Source: CAZCPB01 sp044223975 (GTDB lineage Bacteria > Planctomycetota > Phycisphaerae > Phycisphaerales > UBA1924). From it: a DNA stretch of 64,000 nucleotides. The translations under genes and the position numbers were made by a program. Where the stretch lies: assembly GCA_044223975.1 (NCBI GenBank), contig JBGALI010000014.1, positions 73,292 to 137,291 of the forward strand, given 5' to 3'. Positions within the stretch are counted from its first letter, which is position 1; each line of letters starts with the position of its first letter. Below, in pieces: positions 1 to 8,898 of the stretch. Under the pieces are notes generated by a model. It saw nothing but the letters and a program-made list of their open reading frames with translations, made no database searches and had not been told where the DNA came from.

Positions 1-384
1 GCCGGTCCGTCCACGGTCGCTCCCGCGGCACGGCCCCGGGCAGATATGCGCGCTTTCGGTTCCCGCGGTTGCGGAGAAAGAAATCGCCGAAGCGCGGCGT
101 GCGCGCAAGAAACGTACAAGACGCGAGCGGCAGCCGATGGTCTCTGCGCCGTGACTCAGCTGGCCGGGCGCCAATCCGGCAGCCCCGGGTGAAGCTCGCT
201 TCGAGCGCAACCCCTGGACAGTGAGGGAACTCCAACCCCCTCTCCACTACCCCCAAAGTCCGCGCAGCGGACGAAAGCCCGTGCTGCGGGGCCGTGCCGT
301 CAAGGCTATCCGGTTGATGGACGACCGCCGGAAGCATGAGGATCGCCGTGCGGTCGTGGAGAAATTGTGAGTGATGTTCTCTCC
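1..384. other. Intergenic, no convincing gene
   Basis: No frame here has protein-like composition; the open frames are arginine- and proline-rich shadows. The stretch ends at the promoter of the first gene. The only structure I see is a pair of inverted repeats around 163-213, listed separately. Confidence 0.5.
163..213 (+). other. Possible structured RNA element
   Basis: GCCGG at 163-167 pairs with CCGGC at 176-180. GGGT (187-190) pairs with ACCC (210-213), enclosing GCTCG (194-198) and CGAGC (202-206). It looks like an RNA fold but matches no class I can name. The GCC...AATCCGGC core resembles part of a cobalamin riboswitch, but the rest of that consensus is missing. Confidence 0.2.
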
Positions 385-413
385 TTGCAAGCGTCCAAGT
401 GCGCGGGCACACT
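385..413 (+). promoter_or_regulatory. Sigma70-like promoter, leaderless start
   Basis: TTGCAA at 385-390, a 17-base spacer, then CACACT at 408-413. The hexamer ends six bases before the ATG at 420, so transcription is predicted to begin at or next to the start codon. Confidence 0.55.
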
Positions 414-419
414 CTGGCA

Positions 420-869
420 ATGCCGGCAGCGGACCAGCCCAAGGCAGGCCAGCCCGAAGACCACGGCGCCCTCCGCGCCGCCGGCCTCTCCGCGGTCGTG
501 ATGTGCTGCACCGCCATGGTCGTCGCCGTCGGCGACCCCGCCCCGGGCCCGCTCGGGCTCTTCGCACTCTCGGCGGTCGTCGGTGCCTTTCGCGGAGACG
601 CTTCTCCCGGATCGGCCGTGGCGGTAGTGGGGGTGCTCCTATCGCCGCTATGGGTTTACCTCGCCGCTCTTCGCGGCTGGCACTTCGTGCTCCTCGCCGC
701 CCAGATTCTGCTGAACCTCTCCATGGTCGCGTACGTGCTGCTCCACACACCTCCCGCCCGCTGCGACGCGATCCTGCTCACGAGCCTGCCGCTGGCGCTG
801 GCGATCACGTTCACCCTGCACGATGTACTCGTTTCGCTCGAAACCGCGGAACGCCGCGGCGCGGTCTGA
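420..869 (+). CDS. Small integral membrane protein
   Basis: 149 residues, not recognised. After about 25 polar residues the protein is almost entirely hydrophobic, with roughly four membrane segments and little outside the membrane. The ATG at 420 is preferred over the GTG at 399 because the -10-like CACACT ends exactly six bases upstream, the spacing seen at many genes in this window. The gene stands alone ahead of the glycoside hydrolase gene, about 118 bases downstream. No catalytic motif is visible and no function is proposed. Confidence 0.6.
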   Translation: MPAADQPKAGQPEDHGALRAAGLSAVVMCCTAMVVAVGDPAPGPLGLFALSAVVGAFRGDASPGSAVAVVGVLLSPLWVYLAALRGWHFVLLAAQILLNLSMVAYVLLHTPPARCDAILLTSLPLALAITFTLHDVLVSLETAERRGAV

Positions 870-975
870 CCCGCGGGATCGTCGCGCCTGGGACCCACAC
901 GACGACCTCGCCCTCGCGAGCAGCCCCGTCCCTGTGGTGCCGCGCCTCGGGGAGGACGCTCCGGTCCCGATGCGG

Positions 976-981
976 TACCTT
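976..981 (+). promoter_or_regulatory. -10-like TACCTT, leaderless start
   Basis: TACCTT followed by six bases and then ATG at 988. The -35 region is weak (AGGACG at 953-958, sharing only the GAC core). Confidence 0.5.
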
Positions 982-987
982 GGGGCG

Positions 988-3192
988 ATGAATCGTCTAG
1001 CCTTCGCCTCGTTGATCGTTGGCGTCGTCACCGCGCACGCCGCACCGCCCGCGCTCCCGTCGCCGCAGAGCGGTGACTGGTTGGTCGCAGCCCCGACACG
1101 CAATGCCGGCGTGTTCGCGGGAGCGCACAACGGCGAGATCACCCTGGACAACGGGCTCATTCGCCGGACATTTCGGCTTGTGCCGCCCGATGCGCCGGGC
1201 GGACCCGCCGCCGCGTGCGTGTCGTTTGAAGACCTGCGTGACGGTCGCCAGTTGCTGCGGGCTGTGCGCCCCGAAGCCGAGGTCACCATCGATGGCAAGG
1301 CCGTGCCCGTCGGCGGGCTGGTGGGGCAGCCGATCGGCAACTACCTGCTCCCCGAGTGGGTGAAGTCGATGAAGGCGACATCCGGAGCGTGGCGGTTCCA
1401 GGGGTACGAGAGCGGGCCGATCGAAGCGAGGTTCGCGTACCTGCCGCATCCCGAGTGGGTGTCGCGCCCGTCGGCGTGGCCCCCGGCGGGGGTGGACCTG
1501 GCGCTGAGTTTCGTGCCGCCGGAGGGCGCGACATACGCCGGTGAGCTGGTCGTGCACTACGAGATGTACGACGGGCTCCCCGTGGTGTGCAAGTGGCTGA
1601 CGCTGAAGAACACGGGAGCCGCGCCGTTCCGCGTGGACTCGTTCGCGAGCGAGGCGCTGGCCTTCGTTGAGGCCGAGAGCAGCGTTGATGTGAACCCCAG
1701 GCCCGCGCTCCCCAGCGTGCACGTCGAGACGGACTTCACGACCGTCGCGATGATGCCCGACGTGGCCCAGCGCGACACTGTGCGCTGGCTGCCGGATCCG
1801 ACGTACACGACGCAGGTCGGGTACGACCTCAAGACGCCGTGCGTGCTGGAGTGCTGGCCCCCGATCGGTCCGGCAAAGGATGTGAAGCCGGGGGAAACGT
1901 TCGAGAGCTTTCGCACCTGGATTCTGGTGCACGACAGCACCGACGCCACACGCCGGACGCTGGCGCTTGGCCGGATGTACCGCACGCTTTCGCCGTGGAC
2001 GCAGGAGAACCCGCTGATCTTCCACGTCCGATCGGCCGAGCCCGCGGCAGTCCGTGCCGCGATCGATCAGGCCGCGGACGTGGGGTTTGAACTCATCATC
2101 ATGACCTTCGGGAGCGGGTTTGACATCGAGAACACCACGCCCGCGTACCGCGCGCAGATCAAGGAACTCGCGGACTACGCCCATTCCAAGCACATCGCAC
2201 TGGGCGGGTACTCGCTCCTGGCGAGCCGTTCGGTGAGCGCCGCGGACGATGTGGTAAACCCCAAGACGGGCAAGCCCGGCGGATTTGCGATCTTCGGGAA
2301 CAGCCCGTGCCTGGGCAGCGCGTGGGCCGACCGCTACTTCGCCGCGATGACCGGCTTCTTCGAAGAGACCGGGTGCGATGTGCTCGAGCACGACGGCTCG
2401 TACCCGGGGGACGTGTGCGCCTCGACGTCGCACCCCGGGCATCGCGGCCTCGAAGACTCGCGCTGGAACCAGTGGGAGCGGATCGCGAGGTTCTACCGGT
2501 GGTGCCGCGGGCGCGGCGTGTACCTGAACGTGCCGGACTGGTACTTCATGAACGGCTCAAACAAGACGGGGATGGGGTACCGCGAGACCAACTGGTCGCT
2601 GCCGCGCGAGCAACAGGAGATCATCGAGCGGCAGAACATCGCCGACGGCACGCGCTTCAAGACGCCGTCGATGGGGTGGATGTTCGTGCCGCTGACGGAG
2701 TACCAGGGCGGCGGGGCCGCGGCAACCATCGAGCCGCTCCACGAGCACCTCGATCACTACGAGCGCCGCCTCCAGAACCTGCTTGGAGCGGGGGTCCAAG
2801 CCTGCTTCCGCGGCCCGCGCCTCTACGACACGCCCGAGACGAGGGCGATGGTGGCCAAGTGGGTCGCGTGGTACAAGGCCAGGCGAGCGATCCTCGACAG
2901 CGAGATGATCGTGCTTCGGCGCGCCGACGGGCGCGACTGGGACGGCTGGCTGCACGTAAACCCGGCGCTCGAAATGTGCGGTCTGGCCGCGATCTACAAC
3001 CCGCTGCCGGTGGCGGTGGTGCGCGATGTGCGGCTGCCGCTGCGGTACACCGGCGTGCAGGGCCGCGCCACGGTCCGCGTGGGCGAGAGCGCGGCGCGTA
3101 CGGTGGATGTGGACAGCGACGGCGTGGCGGTGGTGCGGGTGGAAATCCCCGGCCGCGGCGTGAACTGGGTTGAGATCATGCGTGCGCGATAG
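988..3192 (+). CDS. Secreted glycoside hydrolase, clan D-like
   Basis: 734 residues. The N-terminus is a signal peptide ending near AHA at residues 17-19. A beta-sandwich-type N-terminal half (about residues 40-360) is followed by a barrel-like region with a candidate nucleophile Asp near residue 469 in LEHDGSYPGD, then a small C-terminal beta domain. The layout, beta-sandwich then TIM barrel then beta domain, resembles alpha-galactosidase-type enzymes (GH36/GH27/GH31 relatives). That is inference from overall pattern; the exact family and substrate cannot be told. ATG 988 is chosen over 823 because the signal peptide starts there and a TACCTT hexamer lies six bases before it. It precedes a secreted esterase by nine bases, suggesting joint polysaccharide or glycoside breakdown outside the cytoplasm. 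Confidence 0.65.
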   Translation: MNRLAFASLIVGVVTAHAAPPALPSPQSGDWLVAAPTRNAGVFAGAHNGEITLDNGLIRRTFRLVPPDAPGGPAAACVSFEDLRDGRQLLRAVRPEAEVTIDGKAVPVGGLVGQPIGNYLLPEWVKSMKATSGAWRFQGYESGPIEARFAYLPHPEWVSRPSAWPPAGVDLALSFVPPEGATYAGELVVHYEMYDGLPVVCKWLTLKNTGAAPFRVDSFASEALAFVEAESSVDVNPRPALPSVHVETDFTTVAMMPDVAQRDTVRWLPDPTYTTQVGYDLKTPCVLECWPPIGPAKDVKPGETFESFRTWILVHDSTDATRRTLALGRMYRTLSPWTQENPLIFHVRSAEPAAVRAAIDQAADVGFELIIMTFGSGFDIENTTPAYRAQIKELADYAHSKHIALGGYSLLASRSVSAADDVVNPKTGKPGGFAIFGNSPCLGSAWADRYFAAMTGFFEETGCDVLEHDGSYPGDVCASTSHPGHRGLEDSRWNQWERIARFYRWCRGRGVYLNVPDWYFMNGSNKTGMGYRETNWSLPREQQEIIERQNIADGTRFKTPSMGWMFVPLTEYQGGGAAATIEPLHEHLDHYERRLQNLLGAGVQACFRGPRLYDTPETRAMVAKWVAWYKARRAILDSEMIVLRRADGRDWDGWLHVNPALEMCGLAAIYNPLPVAVVRDVRLPLRYTGVQGRATVRVGESAARTVDVDSDGVAVVRVEIPGRGVNWVEIMRAR

Positions 3193-3195
3193 GCT
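3190..3195 (+). promoter_or_regulatory. -10-like TAGGCT overlapping a stop codon
   Basis: TAGGCT begins with the TAG stop codon of the upstream hydrolase and ends six bases before ATG 3202. The second gene may therefore have its own leaderless transcript. Confidence 0.4.
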
Positions 3196-3201
3196 TAGGG
3201 A

Positions 3202-5445
3202 ATGAAGACCCGATCCCTCGTCCGGCTCGCGCTCGTCGCCGTCGCGATCTTCTCGGCGCCACCGAGCGTGTTCGCCCGGCAGCTCCTGAGCGCCGGTGCG
3301 CATGAACTGATCCTCGATCAGGGCCTCGCCGTCGAAAGCACCGGTCGCTCCGGCCGCCGCGCCATCAACATCGACGGCGTGCAGGCGATGATCGTCGCGG
3401 GCACACTCGGGCCGGTGAAGGAGGGCGACAAAGTCCCCCTGCCCCGCGGCATGGAGGGCGAGCCCGCGTGGAAGAGCGTGAAGGCCGAAGAGAAAGGCAT
3501 CTTTCCAGGCGAACGCCCGGGCTGGTTGCTCTGCACGGTCGACAGCGCCGCCGAACGCGTGATGGTTCTCGAGGCACGCGGGCACGCGATGGTGTACGTC
3601 AACGGTGAGCCGCGCATGGGGGACCCGTACGGAGCGGGATTCATGCGCCTGCCCGTGCCGCTCAAGAAGGGTGAAAACCAGTTCCTGTTCGCGAGCGCGG
3701 GGCGTGGGGGTGTGGCGGCAAAGCTGGTGGAGCCCGGCGGTGATCTTGAAGTCATCGATCTCGACTTGACCATTCCAGACCTCGTCGAGGAGCGAGAGGG
3801 GTTTTCCCAGATCGGCGTTCCGATTATGAACGCGTCCAACCGGGAACTCATGGTGTCGATCGAGGTTGAATTGCCTGGAATCCCTTCAAAGTGGAAGCTG
3901 AACCGGCCGACGCTTGTTCCGCTACCGGCGTGTTCGGTCACCAAAGTCCCGGCGGAGTTTTGGGTTGAGGCGATGGGCAGGCCGACCGAGGTTAAAGCGC
4001 GGATCGAGATCAAAGCATGGGAGAAAGGCAAGTGCGAAACGGTCGCGGCGCACGTGCTGACGCTGAAGGTTCTTGAGAAGCAGGCCCGGCACCGGAGCAC
4101 CTACATCAGTAGGGTGGACGGGAGCGTGCAGTATTTCTCCATCGTCCCGCCCGCGCCGCCAACGCCCCAGGAGCGTCGAAGCGAGCACCCGGCGCTCGTC
4201 CTTTCCCTCCACGGCGCCAGCGTCGAAGCAACAAGCCAGGCCTCGAGCTACAAGCCCAAGCCCAACATGGTGATCGTGTGCCCGACCAATCGCCGCCCGT
4301 TCGGCTTTGACTGGGAGGACTGGGGACGCATCGACGCGATCGAAGTCATGGACCTCGCGGCCAAGGAGTACAACGCAGACCCGAACCGCCGGTATCTCAC
4401 CGGCCACTCGATGGGCGGCCACGGCACGTGGCAGCTCGGCGTTCTCTACCCCGACCGCTTTGCCGCCATCGCCCCAAGCGCCGGGTGGCTCAGCTTCGAC
4501 AGCTACGTCAACGCGCGCCCCGACGCGCCAAAGCCAGAAGAAAGCGAGATGGCCAAGGCTTTCAAGAACGCGGCCGCGAGCAGCAACACGCAATCCATGC
4601 TCGCCAACCTCGAGAACCACGGCATTTACATCCTCCACGGCGATGCCGACGACAACGTACCGGTAGCGCAGGCCCGTCAAGCCAAGGAACTCCTCGAAGC
4701 CCTGCGCATTCCGTTCGAATACCACGAGCAGCCCGGCGCCGGGCACTGGTGGGGCGATGAACACTCCGGCGCCGCCTGCATGGACTGGTCGCCGATCTTC
4801 GAGATGTTCGCAAAGTGCGAAATCAAACGCGACGCGCCGCGTCCTAAGGTCGAGCCGCCGATCGACGATCGCGGCTTCCCCCGCGGCAGCTTTAAGCGGG
4901 TCTTCGACAGAGACTTCATCCTCGTTTACGGTACGGGCCGAACGGCCGAGGAGAACGCGTGGGCTTTCAATAAGGCGCGGTTCGATGCCGAGCAATGGTG
5001 GTACCGCGGCAACGGTACGGCGCGGGTTATGCCCGACACGGCGTTCCTCGATCGGATGGTTGACTTCGCGCCCAATACCAACATCATCCTCTACGGAAAC
5101 TCCAGCAGCAATCGTCTCTGGCACATCCTCGGCGACAAGTTCCCGGTAACGATGGGGACGGGCCGGCTGACTGTCGATGGGCGCGCGATCGAAGGCGACG
5201 ACATCGGGTGCCTGTGTGCTGCGCAAGTCGGGAAGTTCACGATCGGCATCGTCGGCGGCACGGGAATCGCCGGCATGCGAGCCACGGACCGGATTCCTTA
5301 CTTCACATCCGGTGTCGGCGTCCCCGACGTGGTGGTGCTGCGAAGCAGCGTGTGGCTGGAAGGCATGAGCGCCGTAGAAGGTGTCAGCCTGGGTCCAAGC
5401 CCGGCCGGAGGCGTTCAGATGCTGTGGAGCAATGAACCTAAGTAA
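3202..5445 (+). CDS. Secreted serine esterase, prolyl-oligopeptidase-like fold
   Basis: 747 residues. Signal peptide ends near VFA at residues 23-25. Residues about 80-160 look like a jelly-roll carbohydrate-binding segment (VYVNGE...GAGFMRLP). The alpha/beta-hydrolase core follows: nucleophile Ser403 in GHSMGGHG, Asp near 480 in HGDADDNVP, His near 515 in GAGHWW. About 200 further residues form a C-terminal domain of unknown role. The catalytic triad supports an esterase or peptidase acting outside the cytoplasm; the substrate is unknown. Its position nine bases after a secreted glycoside hydrolase suggests de-esterification of the same material. Confidence 0.75.
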   Translation: MKTRSLVRLALVAVAIFSAPPSVFARQLLSAGAHELILDQGLAVESTGRSGRRAINIDGVQAMIVAGTLGPVKEGDKVPLPRGMEGEPAWKSVKAEEKGIFPGERPGWLLCTVDSAAERVMVLEARGHAMVYVNGEPRMGDPYGAGFMRLPVPLKKGENQFLFASAGRGGVAAKLVEPGGDLEVIDLDLTIPDLVEEREGFSQIGVPIMNASNRELMVSIEVELPGIPSKWKLNRPTLVPLPACSVTKVPAEFWVEAMGRPTEVKARIEIKAWEKGKCETVAAHVLTLKVLEKQARHRSTYISRVDGSVQYFSIVPPAPPTPQERRSEHPALVLSLHGASVEATSQASSYKPKPNMVIVCPTNRRPFGFDWEDWGRIDAIEVMDLAAKEYNADPNRRYLTGHSMGGHGTWQLGVLYPDRFAAIAPSAGWLSFDSYVNARPDAPKPEESEMAKAFKNAAASSNTQSMLANLENHGIYILHGDADDNVPVAQARQAKELLEALRIPFEYHEQPGAGHWWGDEHSGAACMDWSPIFEMFAKCEIKRDAPRPKVEPPIDDRGFPRGSFKRVFDRDFILVYGTGRTAEENAWAFNKARFDAEQWWYRGNGTARVMPDTAFLDRMVDFAPNTNIILYGNSSSNRLWHILGDKFPVTMGTGRLTVDGRAIEGDDIGCLCAAQVGKFTIGIVGGTGIAGMRATDRIPYFTSGVGVPDVVVLRSSVWLEGMSAVEGVSLGPSPAGGVQMLWSNEPK

Positions 5446-5470
5446 CGATTCTCTAAGGTATTGAAAGCGT

Positions 5471-5499
5471 TTGACCGCGACCCCGGAATAGTGCATACT
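5471..5499 (+). promoter_or_regulatory. Canonical sigma70-like promoter
   Basis: TTGACC at 5471-5476, 17-base spacer, CATACT at 5494-5499. Predicted start of transcription near 5506 gives a leader of about 50 bases, in contrast with the leaderless genes around it. Confidence 0.6.
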
Positions 5500-5555
5500 G
5501 CGTTTCATACTCGGCCGCACCGGCGGGGCGGTATCCGGGCGCATTGGGGGCGCAT

Positions 5556-6206
5556 ATGGACGCAATGAAATGTGTGGTCGGCGGCCTTGTTGGTGGTCTC
5601 ATCGGGGCCGCGATCTGGGGGGCCATCGCCTATTTCACGGGCTACGAGATCGGATGGATCGCCTGGGCCGTGGGAGTGGTGGTCGGCATGGGCGTGCGTC
5701 TCACCAGCGGCGGCGCCTCCGGTGCCGGGCTCGGGGTGCTCGCGTCGATCCTGGCACTGGCATCGATCGCCGGCGGCAAGTATGCCGCGGCCTACCTGAC
5801 CGTGCAGTCGATGGTGAAGGCCGCAAGCAAGATCGAGATCAACGACGAGCAGGCGCAGGGCTACATCGTCAATCAGCTCGTGAAGGAGTACGAGGAAGCC
5901 GGGAAGCCCCTCAAGTGGCCCGACGGCAAGGACCAGGAATCCGCCGAGGAAGAGAAGGACTACCCGCCGGACTTGTGGAAGGACATGCAATCCCGATGGG
6001 CGCAGATGTCCCCCAAGGAGCAGCAGGACTACCGCGCCCAGATCAAGGCCAGTTTCATGGGTGAGCTGCAGGGCGCCTCCGCCGGGATCGCCGGTGCCGG
6101 CGCCTTCGAAGACCTTTCCGCGTGGGACGGGCTCTGGGCCATCCTGGCCCTGGCCAGCGCGTTCCGAATCGGTTCCGGTGCGGTGTCCACCTCGGACGAC
6201 GATTGA
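5556..6206 (+). CDS. Small membrane protein with soluble helical region
   Basis: 216 residues, family not recognised. Three hydrophobic segments (about 6-26, 30-48 and 55-78) are glycine-rich. A charged helical region follows (about 80-165, rich in Glu and Lys), then a last hydrophobic stretch near 175-205. ATG 5556 is preferred over the in-frame TTG at 5544 because GGGGG at 5546-5550 is a suitable Shine-Dalgarno sequence and a good promoter lies upstream. It stands alone between the esterase and the ABC transporter genes; no function can be assigned. Confidence 0.6.
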   Translation: MDAMKCVVGGLVGGLIGAAIWGAIAYFTGYEIGWIAWAVGVVVGMGVRLTSGGASGAGLGVLASILALASIAGGKYAAAYLTVQSMVKAASKIEINDEQAQGYIVNQLVKEYEEAGKPLKWPDGKDQESAEEEKDYPPDLWKDMQSRWAQMSPKEQQDYRAQIKASFMGELQGASAGIAGAGAFEDLSAWDGLWAILALASAFRIGSGAVSTSDDD

Positions 6207-6304
6207 CGAGGGCCCGGCCGCGGCAGCCATCGGCCGATCCGTCCGTCAACCCCCGCCACGGTGCGCAAGTTCCGCGCGCGTGAAACCACCACACGCCGAC
6301 TCCC

Positions 6305-6310
6305 TACACT
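6305..6310 (+). promoter_or_regulatory. -10-like TACACT, leaderless start
   Basis: TACACT, six bases, then GTG at 6317. This spacing decides between two in-frame GTG codons (6311 and 6317). Confidence 0.5.
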
Positions 6311-6316
6311 GTGCCC

Positions 6317-7888
6317 GTGTACCAAGCTCTCCTCACCCGGCGCTACCTCACCAGCAAGGTCATGCCCCTCCTGGCGTCGCTCGCGGTGGTGCTCTGCACC
6401 GCCATGGTGCTGGTCGTCTGGTCGGTCATGGGGGGGTTCCTCGCCAAGCTCGTCAACTCGGGCAGGACCCTCGTCGGCGACGTCGTTATCGCCTGGCCCA
6501 CCGTCGGCTTCCCCTACTACGACGACCTCGTCACCCGTATCGAGCAGGACCCCGAGGTTGCCGCGGCCATGCCGATGATCGAGACCTTCGGCCAGGTCCG
6601 CTTCCCCGACGGCAGCGTGCAGGGCGTGATTCTCCGCGGCATCGACGGCAAGCGCTTCGCCAACGTCACCGACTACGCCTCAACGATCTGGTGGAGACCG
6701 CTCGAAAGGCCCCTCGCCAAGGACACCGAGCAGCGCGACCTCCGCCTGCGCGAGCCGCCCATCGGCGACAATCCGTCATGGCAGCAGATGTACGACAACG
6801 CCATGACGATGACCCGCCGCGAGGGCAACGTCGACCGCCCCGCGGTCGTGCTCGGCATCGAGGTCAGCGGGTTTAACCGCCGCCAGCCCGAGGGCTATTT
6901 CGATCCGCTCACGCCGCTCCTGCGCTCTCCCAACGGCAAGGTCGAGTACATGCGGACGTTCCTGCCGCAGAACGGCAGCGTGACCCTCAGCGTCTTCCCG
7001 CAGGACACCCGCGGCGGCGTCATGGACATGGCCTCGCGGACCTTTCCGGTCGCCAACGAGTTTCACTCCGGCCTCTTTGAGATCGATCACCGCTCCGTGC
7101 TCGTGAACTTCGAAGCCCTGCAGGCTTTGGTCAAGATGAACGGCGGCAAGCGCGTCAAAGAAGGCGCCGGCGAGATCGAGATCGCGACCGACCCGGCCAC
7201 CGGCGACGACGTCATCGTCAGGCCGACCCAGTTCGTCGACGAGCCCGCGCGCGCGACCAACATCGTGATCCGCTCCAAGGCCGAAACTCTCGAGGGCGAG
7301 GGCGCGCGTCTCCTCGCCAACCGCTGCCGCGAGATCTATCGAGAGTTCGCCGCCGCCCACAAGGGTCAGGTGCCCGACGCCGAAACCATCCGCGTCACGA
7401 CGTGGGAGGACCAGAACCGCACGTTCATCGCCGCCGTGAAGAAGGAGACCAGCCTCGTCCTCAGCCTCTTTAGCTTCATCTCACTCACGGCGGTGTTCCT
7501 GGTGCTGGCGATCTTCTGGTCGATGGTGAGCGAGAAGACCAAGGACATCGGCACCCTGCGCGCGATCGGAGCCGGCCGATCGGGCGTCGCGGGCGTGTGG
7601 CTCTCCTACGGCCTGGCGATCGGCCTGGTGGGCTCGATCCTGGGCGGCGTGCTGGCATTCACCATCGTGCACAACATCAACCCGATCCACGAGTGGATGG
7701 GCCGGGCCTTGGGCATCCAGATCTGGGACCCCCGGATCTACTACTTCAGCGAGATCCCAAGCAAGATGGACCCGATCAAGGCGGCGTACGTTCTGACGGG
7801 CGGGCTGCTGTCGAGCGTGCTTGGCGCGTTGATCCCGGCCATCCGGGCCGCGTGGATGGACCCGGTGCGGGCGTTGCGGTTTGAGTAG
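6317..7888 (+). CDS. ABC transporter permease, FtsX/LolCE type
   Basis: 523 residues. One membrane segment at about 14-38, a large extracytoplasmic domain (about 40-390), then three more segments near 395-425, 440-470 and 490-515, the classical MacB/FtsX topology. The C-terminus ends in the usual ...AWMDPVRALRFE. It should work with the ATPase encoded 52 bases downstream, either moving lipoprotein or lipid out of the inner membrane or driving an envelope mechanochemical step. GTG 6317 is preferred over 6311 because the TACACT hexamer then sits at the recurrent six-base distance. Substrate not determinable. Confidence 0.85.
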   Translation: MYQALLTRRYLTSKVMPLLASLAVVLCTAMVLVVWSVMGGFLAKLVNSGRTLVGDVVIAWPTVGFPYYDDLVTRIEQDPEVAAAMPMIETFGQVRFPDGSVQGVILRGIDGKRFANVTDYASTIWWRPLERPLAKDTEQRDLRLREPPIGDNPSWQQMYDNAMTMTRREGNVDRPAVVLGIEVSGFNRRQPEGYFDPLTPLLRSPNGKVEYMRTFLPQNGSVTLSVFPQDTRGGVMDMASRTFPVANEFHSGLFEIDHRSVLVNFEALQALVKMNGGKRVKEGAGEIEIATDPATGDDVIVRPTQFVDEPARATNIVIRSKAETLEGEGARLLANRCREIYREFAAAHKGQVPDAETIRVTTWEDQNRTFIAAVKKETSLVLSLFSFISLTAVFLVLAIFWSMVSEKTKDIGTLRAIGAGRSGVAGVWLSYGLAIGLVGSILGGVLAFTIVHNINPIHEWMGRALGIQIWDPRIYYFSEIPSKMDPIKAAYVLTGGLLSSVLGALIPAIRAAWMDPVRALRFE

Positions 7889-7940
7889 GACGCGTTGAGG
7901 CAGCAGAACGGAAAGCCGCAGGAGCGGGCCTTCGCATCAC

Positions 7941-8819
7941 ATGAGCGCTGACAACCCCATCCTTGTCGCCAGCAACCTCTACAAGACGTACCGCTTGGGC
8001 CGCGTGGCCGTGCCCGTGCTCAAGGGAGTGTCGCTCGAGGTCCGGCGCGGCGAATGCCTGGCGGTGCTCGGCGCCTCGGGGTCGGGCAAATCGACCCTTC
8101 TGCACCTGCTGGGCGCGCTGGACCGACCCGATCGCGGTGTTGTTGCGTGCGTGCGCTGCGGGTATTCCACCAAGGGACTGAAATCACAGGTGTGCCCGGA
8201 GTGTGGCGGGCCGTCGCCGCGCCAGGAGCAGAAATCCTCCATCGAATTTGAGGGTCGTGAACTCTCGCGGCTATCTTCGCGCGAGCTCGACACCTACCGC
8301 GCCCGCTCCGTGGGCTTCATCTTCCAGCTCTACCACCTCTTCCCCGAACTGAACGTGATGGAGAACGTCCTCATCGCGGCTATGGCCCGCGACGGCATCG
8401 GGTACCTCGCGGGCCGCTCCAAGGCCACCGCGTACGCCAAGTCCCTCCTCGAACGCGTCGGGCTCGGTCACCGCCTCCGGCACCGCCCCATCGAGCTCTC
8501 CGGCGGCGAGCGCCAGCGCGTCGCCATCGCCCGCGCCCTCATCAACCGCCCCACGCTTCTGCTGGCCGATGAGCCCACGGGCAACCTCGACCGCGCCACC
8601 GGCAACTCCATCCTCGACCTGCTCGCCGAGTTCCACGACCGCGACCGCCAGACCCTGGTCGTCGTCACGCACGACCCCGAAACCGCCCGTCGGGCCGACC
8701 GGGTGGTCAGGATCGAGGACGGCCGACTCGTCTCCGCCCTCCGCTCCCCCGAACCCGACCCCCGAGGGCCTTCTCCGGTCGTCCAGATCGCGGAGCGGTC
8801 GGTTCCGAGCCGCTCTTGA
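7941..8819 (+). CDS. ABC transporter ATPase, LolD/MacB-like, with zinc-ribbon insert
   Basis: 292 residues. Walker A is GASGSGKS (residues 44-51), the Q loop is FIFQLYHLFPEL, the signature LSGGERQR, and Walker B LLLADEPTG. Directly after the Walker A helix, where LolD-type proteins have a tight turn leading to the next beta strand, residues 67-98 form a Cys4 insert with C70-x2-C73 and C85-x2-C88. This is a typical zinc ribbon and explains the extra length over the usual 230 or so residues, together with a C-terminal tail. It pairs with the permease upstream. AGGAG at 7920-7924 is rather far (16 bases) from the ATG. The ribbon is described under findings. Confidence 0.88.
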   Translation: MSADNPILVASNLYKTYRLGRVAVPVLKGVSLEVRRGECLAVLGASGSGKSTLLHLLGALDRPDRGVVACVRCGYSTKGLKSQVCPECGGPSPRQEQKSSIEFEGRELSRLSSRELDTYRARSVGFIFQLYHLFPELNVMENVLIAAMARDGIGYLAGRSKATAYAKSLLERVGLGHRLRHRPIELSGGERQRVAIARALINRPTLLLADEPTGNLDRATGNSILDLLAEFHDRDRQTLVVVTHDPETARRADRVVRIEDGRLVSALRSPEPDPRGPSPVVQIAERSVPSRS

Positions 8820-8829
8820 CCGCCCCCGA

Positions 8830-8858
8830 ATGACGCGGCCGCCGCGGGCCGTTACTAT
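8830..8858 (+). promoter_or_regulatory. Sigma70-like promoter
   Basis: ATGACG at 8830-8835, 17-base spacer, TACTAT at 8853-8858. The ATG inside the -35 element is in frame with the next gene and could be mistaken for its start. Confidence 0.5.
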
Positions 8859-8898
8859 CTGGAGCGGGCGCCCCGGGCCGGGCCCGCTGGGAGCAGAA

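Noticed and set aside
160..230. Cobalamin riboswitch
   Set aside because: Only the GCC...AATCCGGC core is reminiscent; the remaining conserved blocks are absent and the downstream gene has its own leaderless promoter.
997..2442. Long minus-strand open frame opposite the glycoside hydrolase
   Set aside because: Arg/His/Gly-rich antisense composition and a clear secreted protein on the other strand.
8830..8898. ATG 8830 as start of the alpha/beta hydrolase
   Set aside because: It lies inside a good -35 element, and the TTG at 8899 has a well-placed GGGAG.
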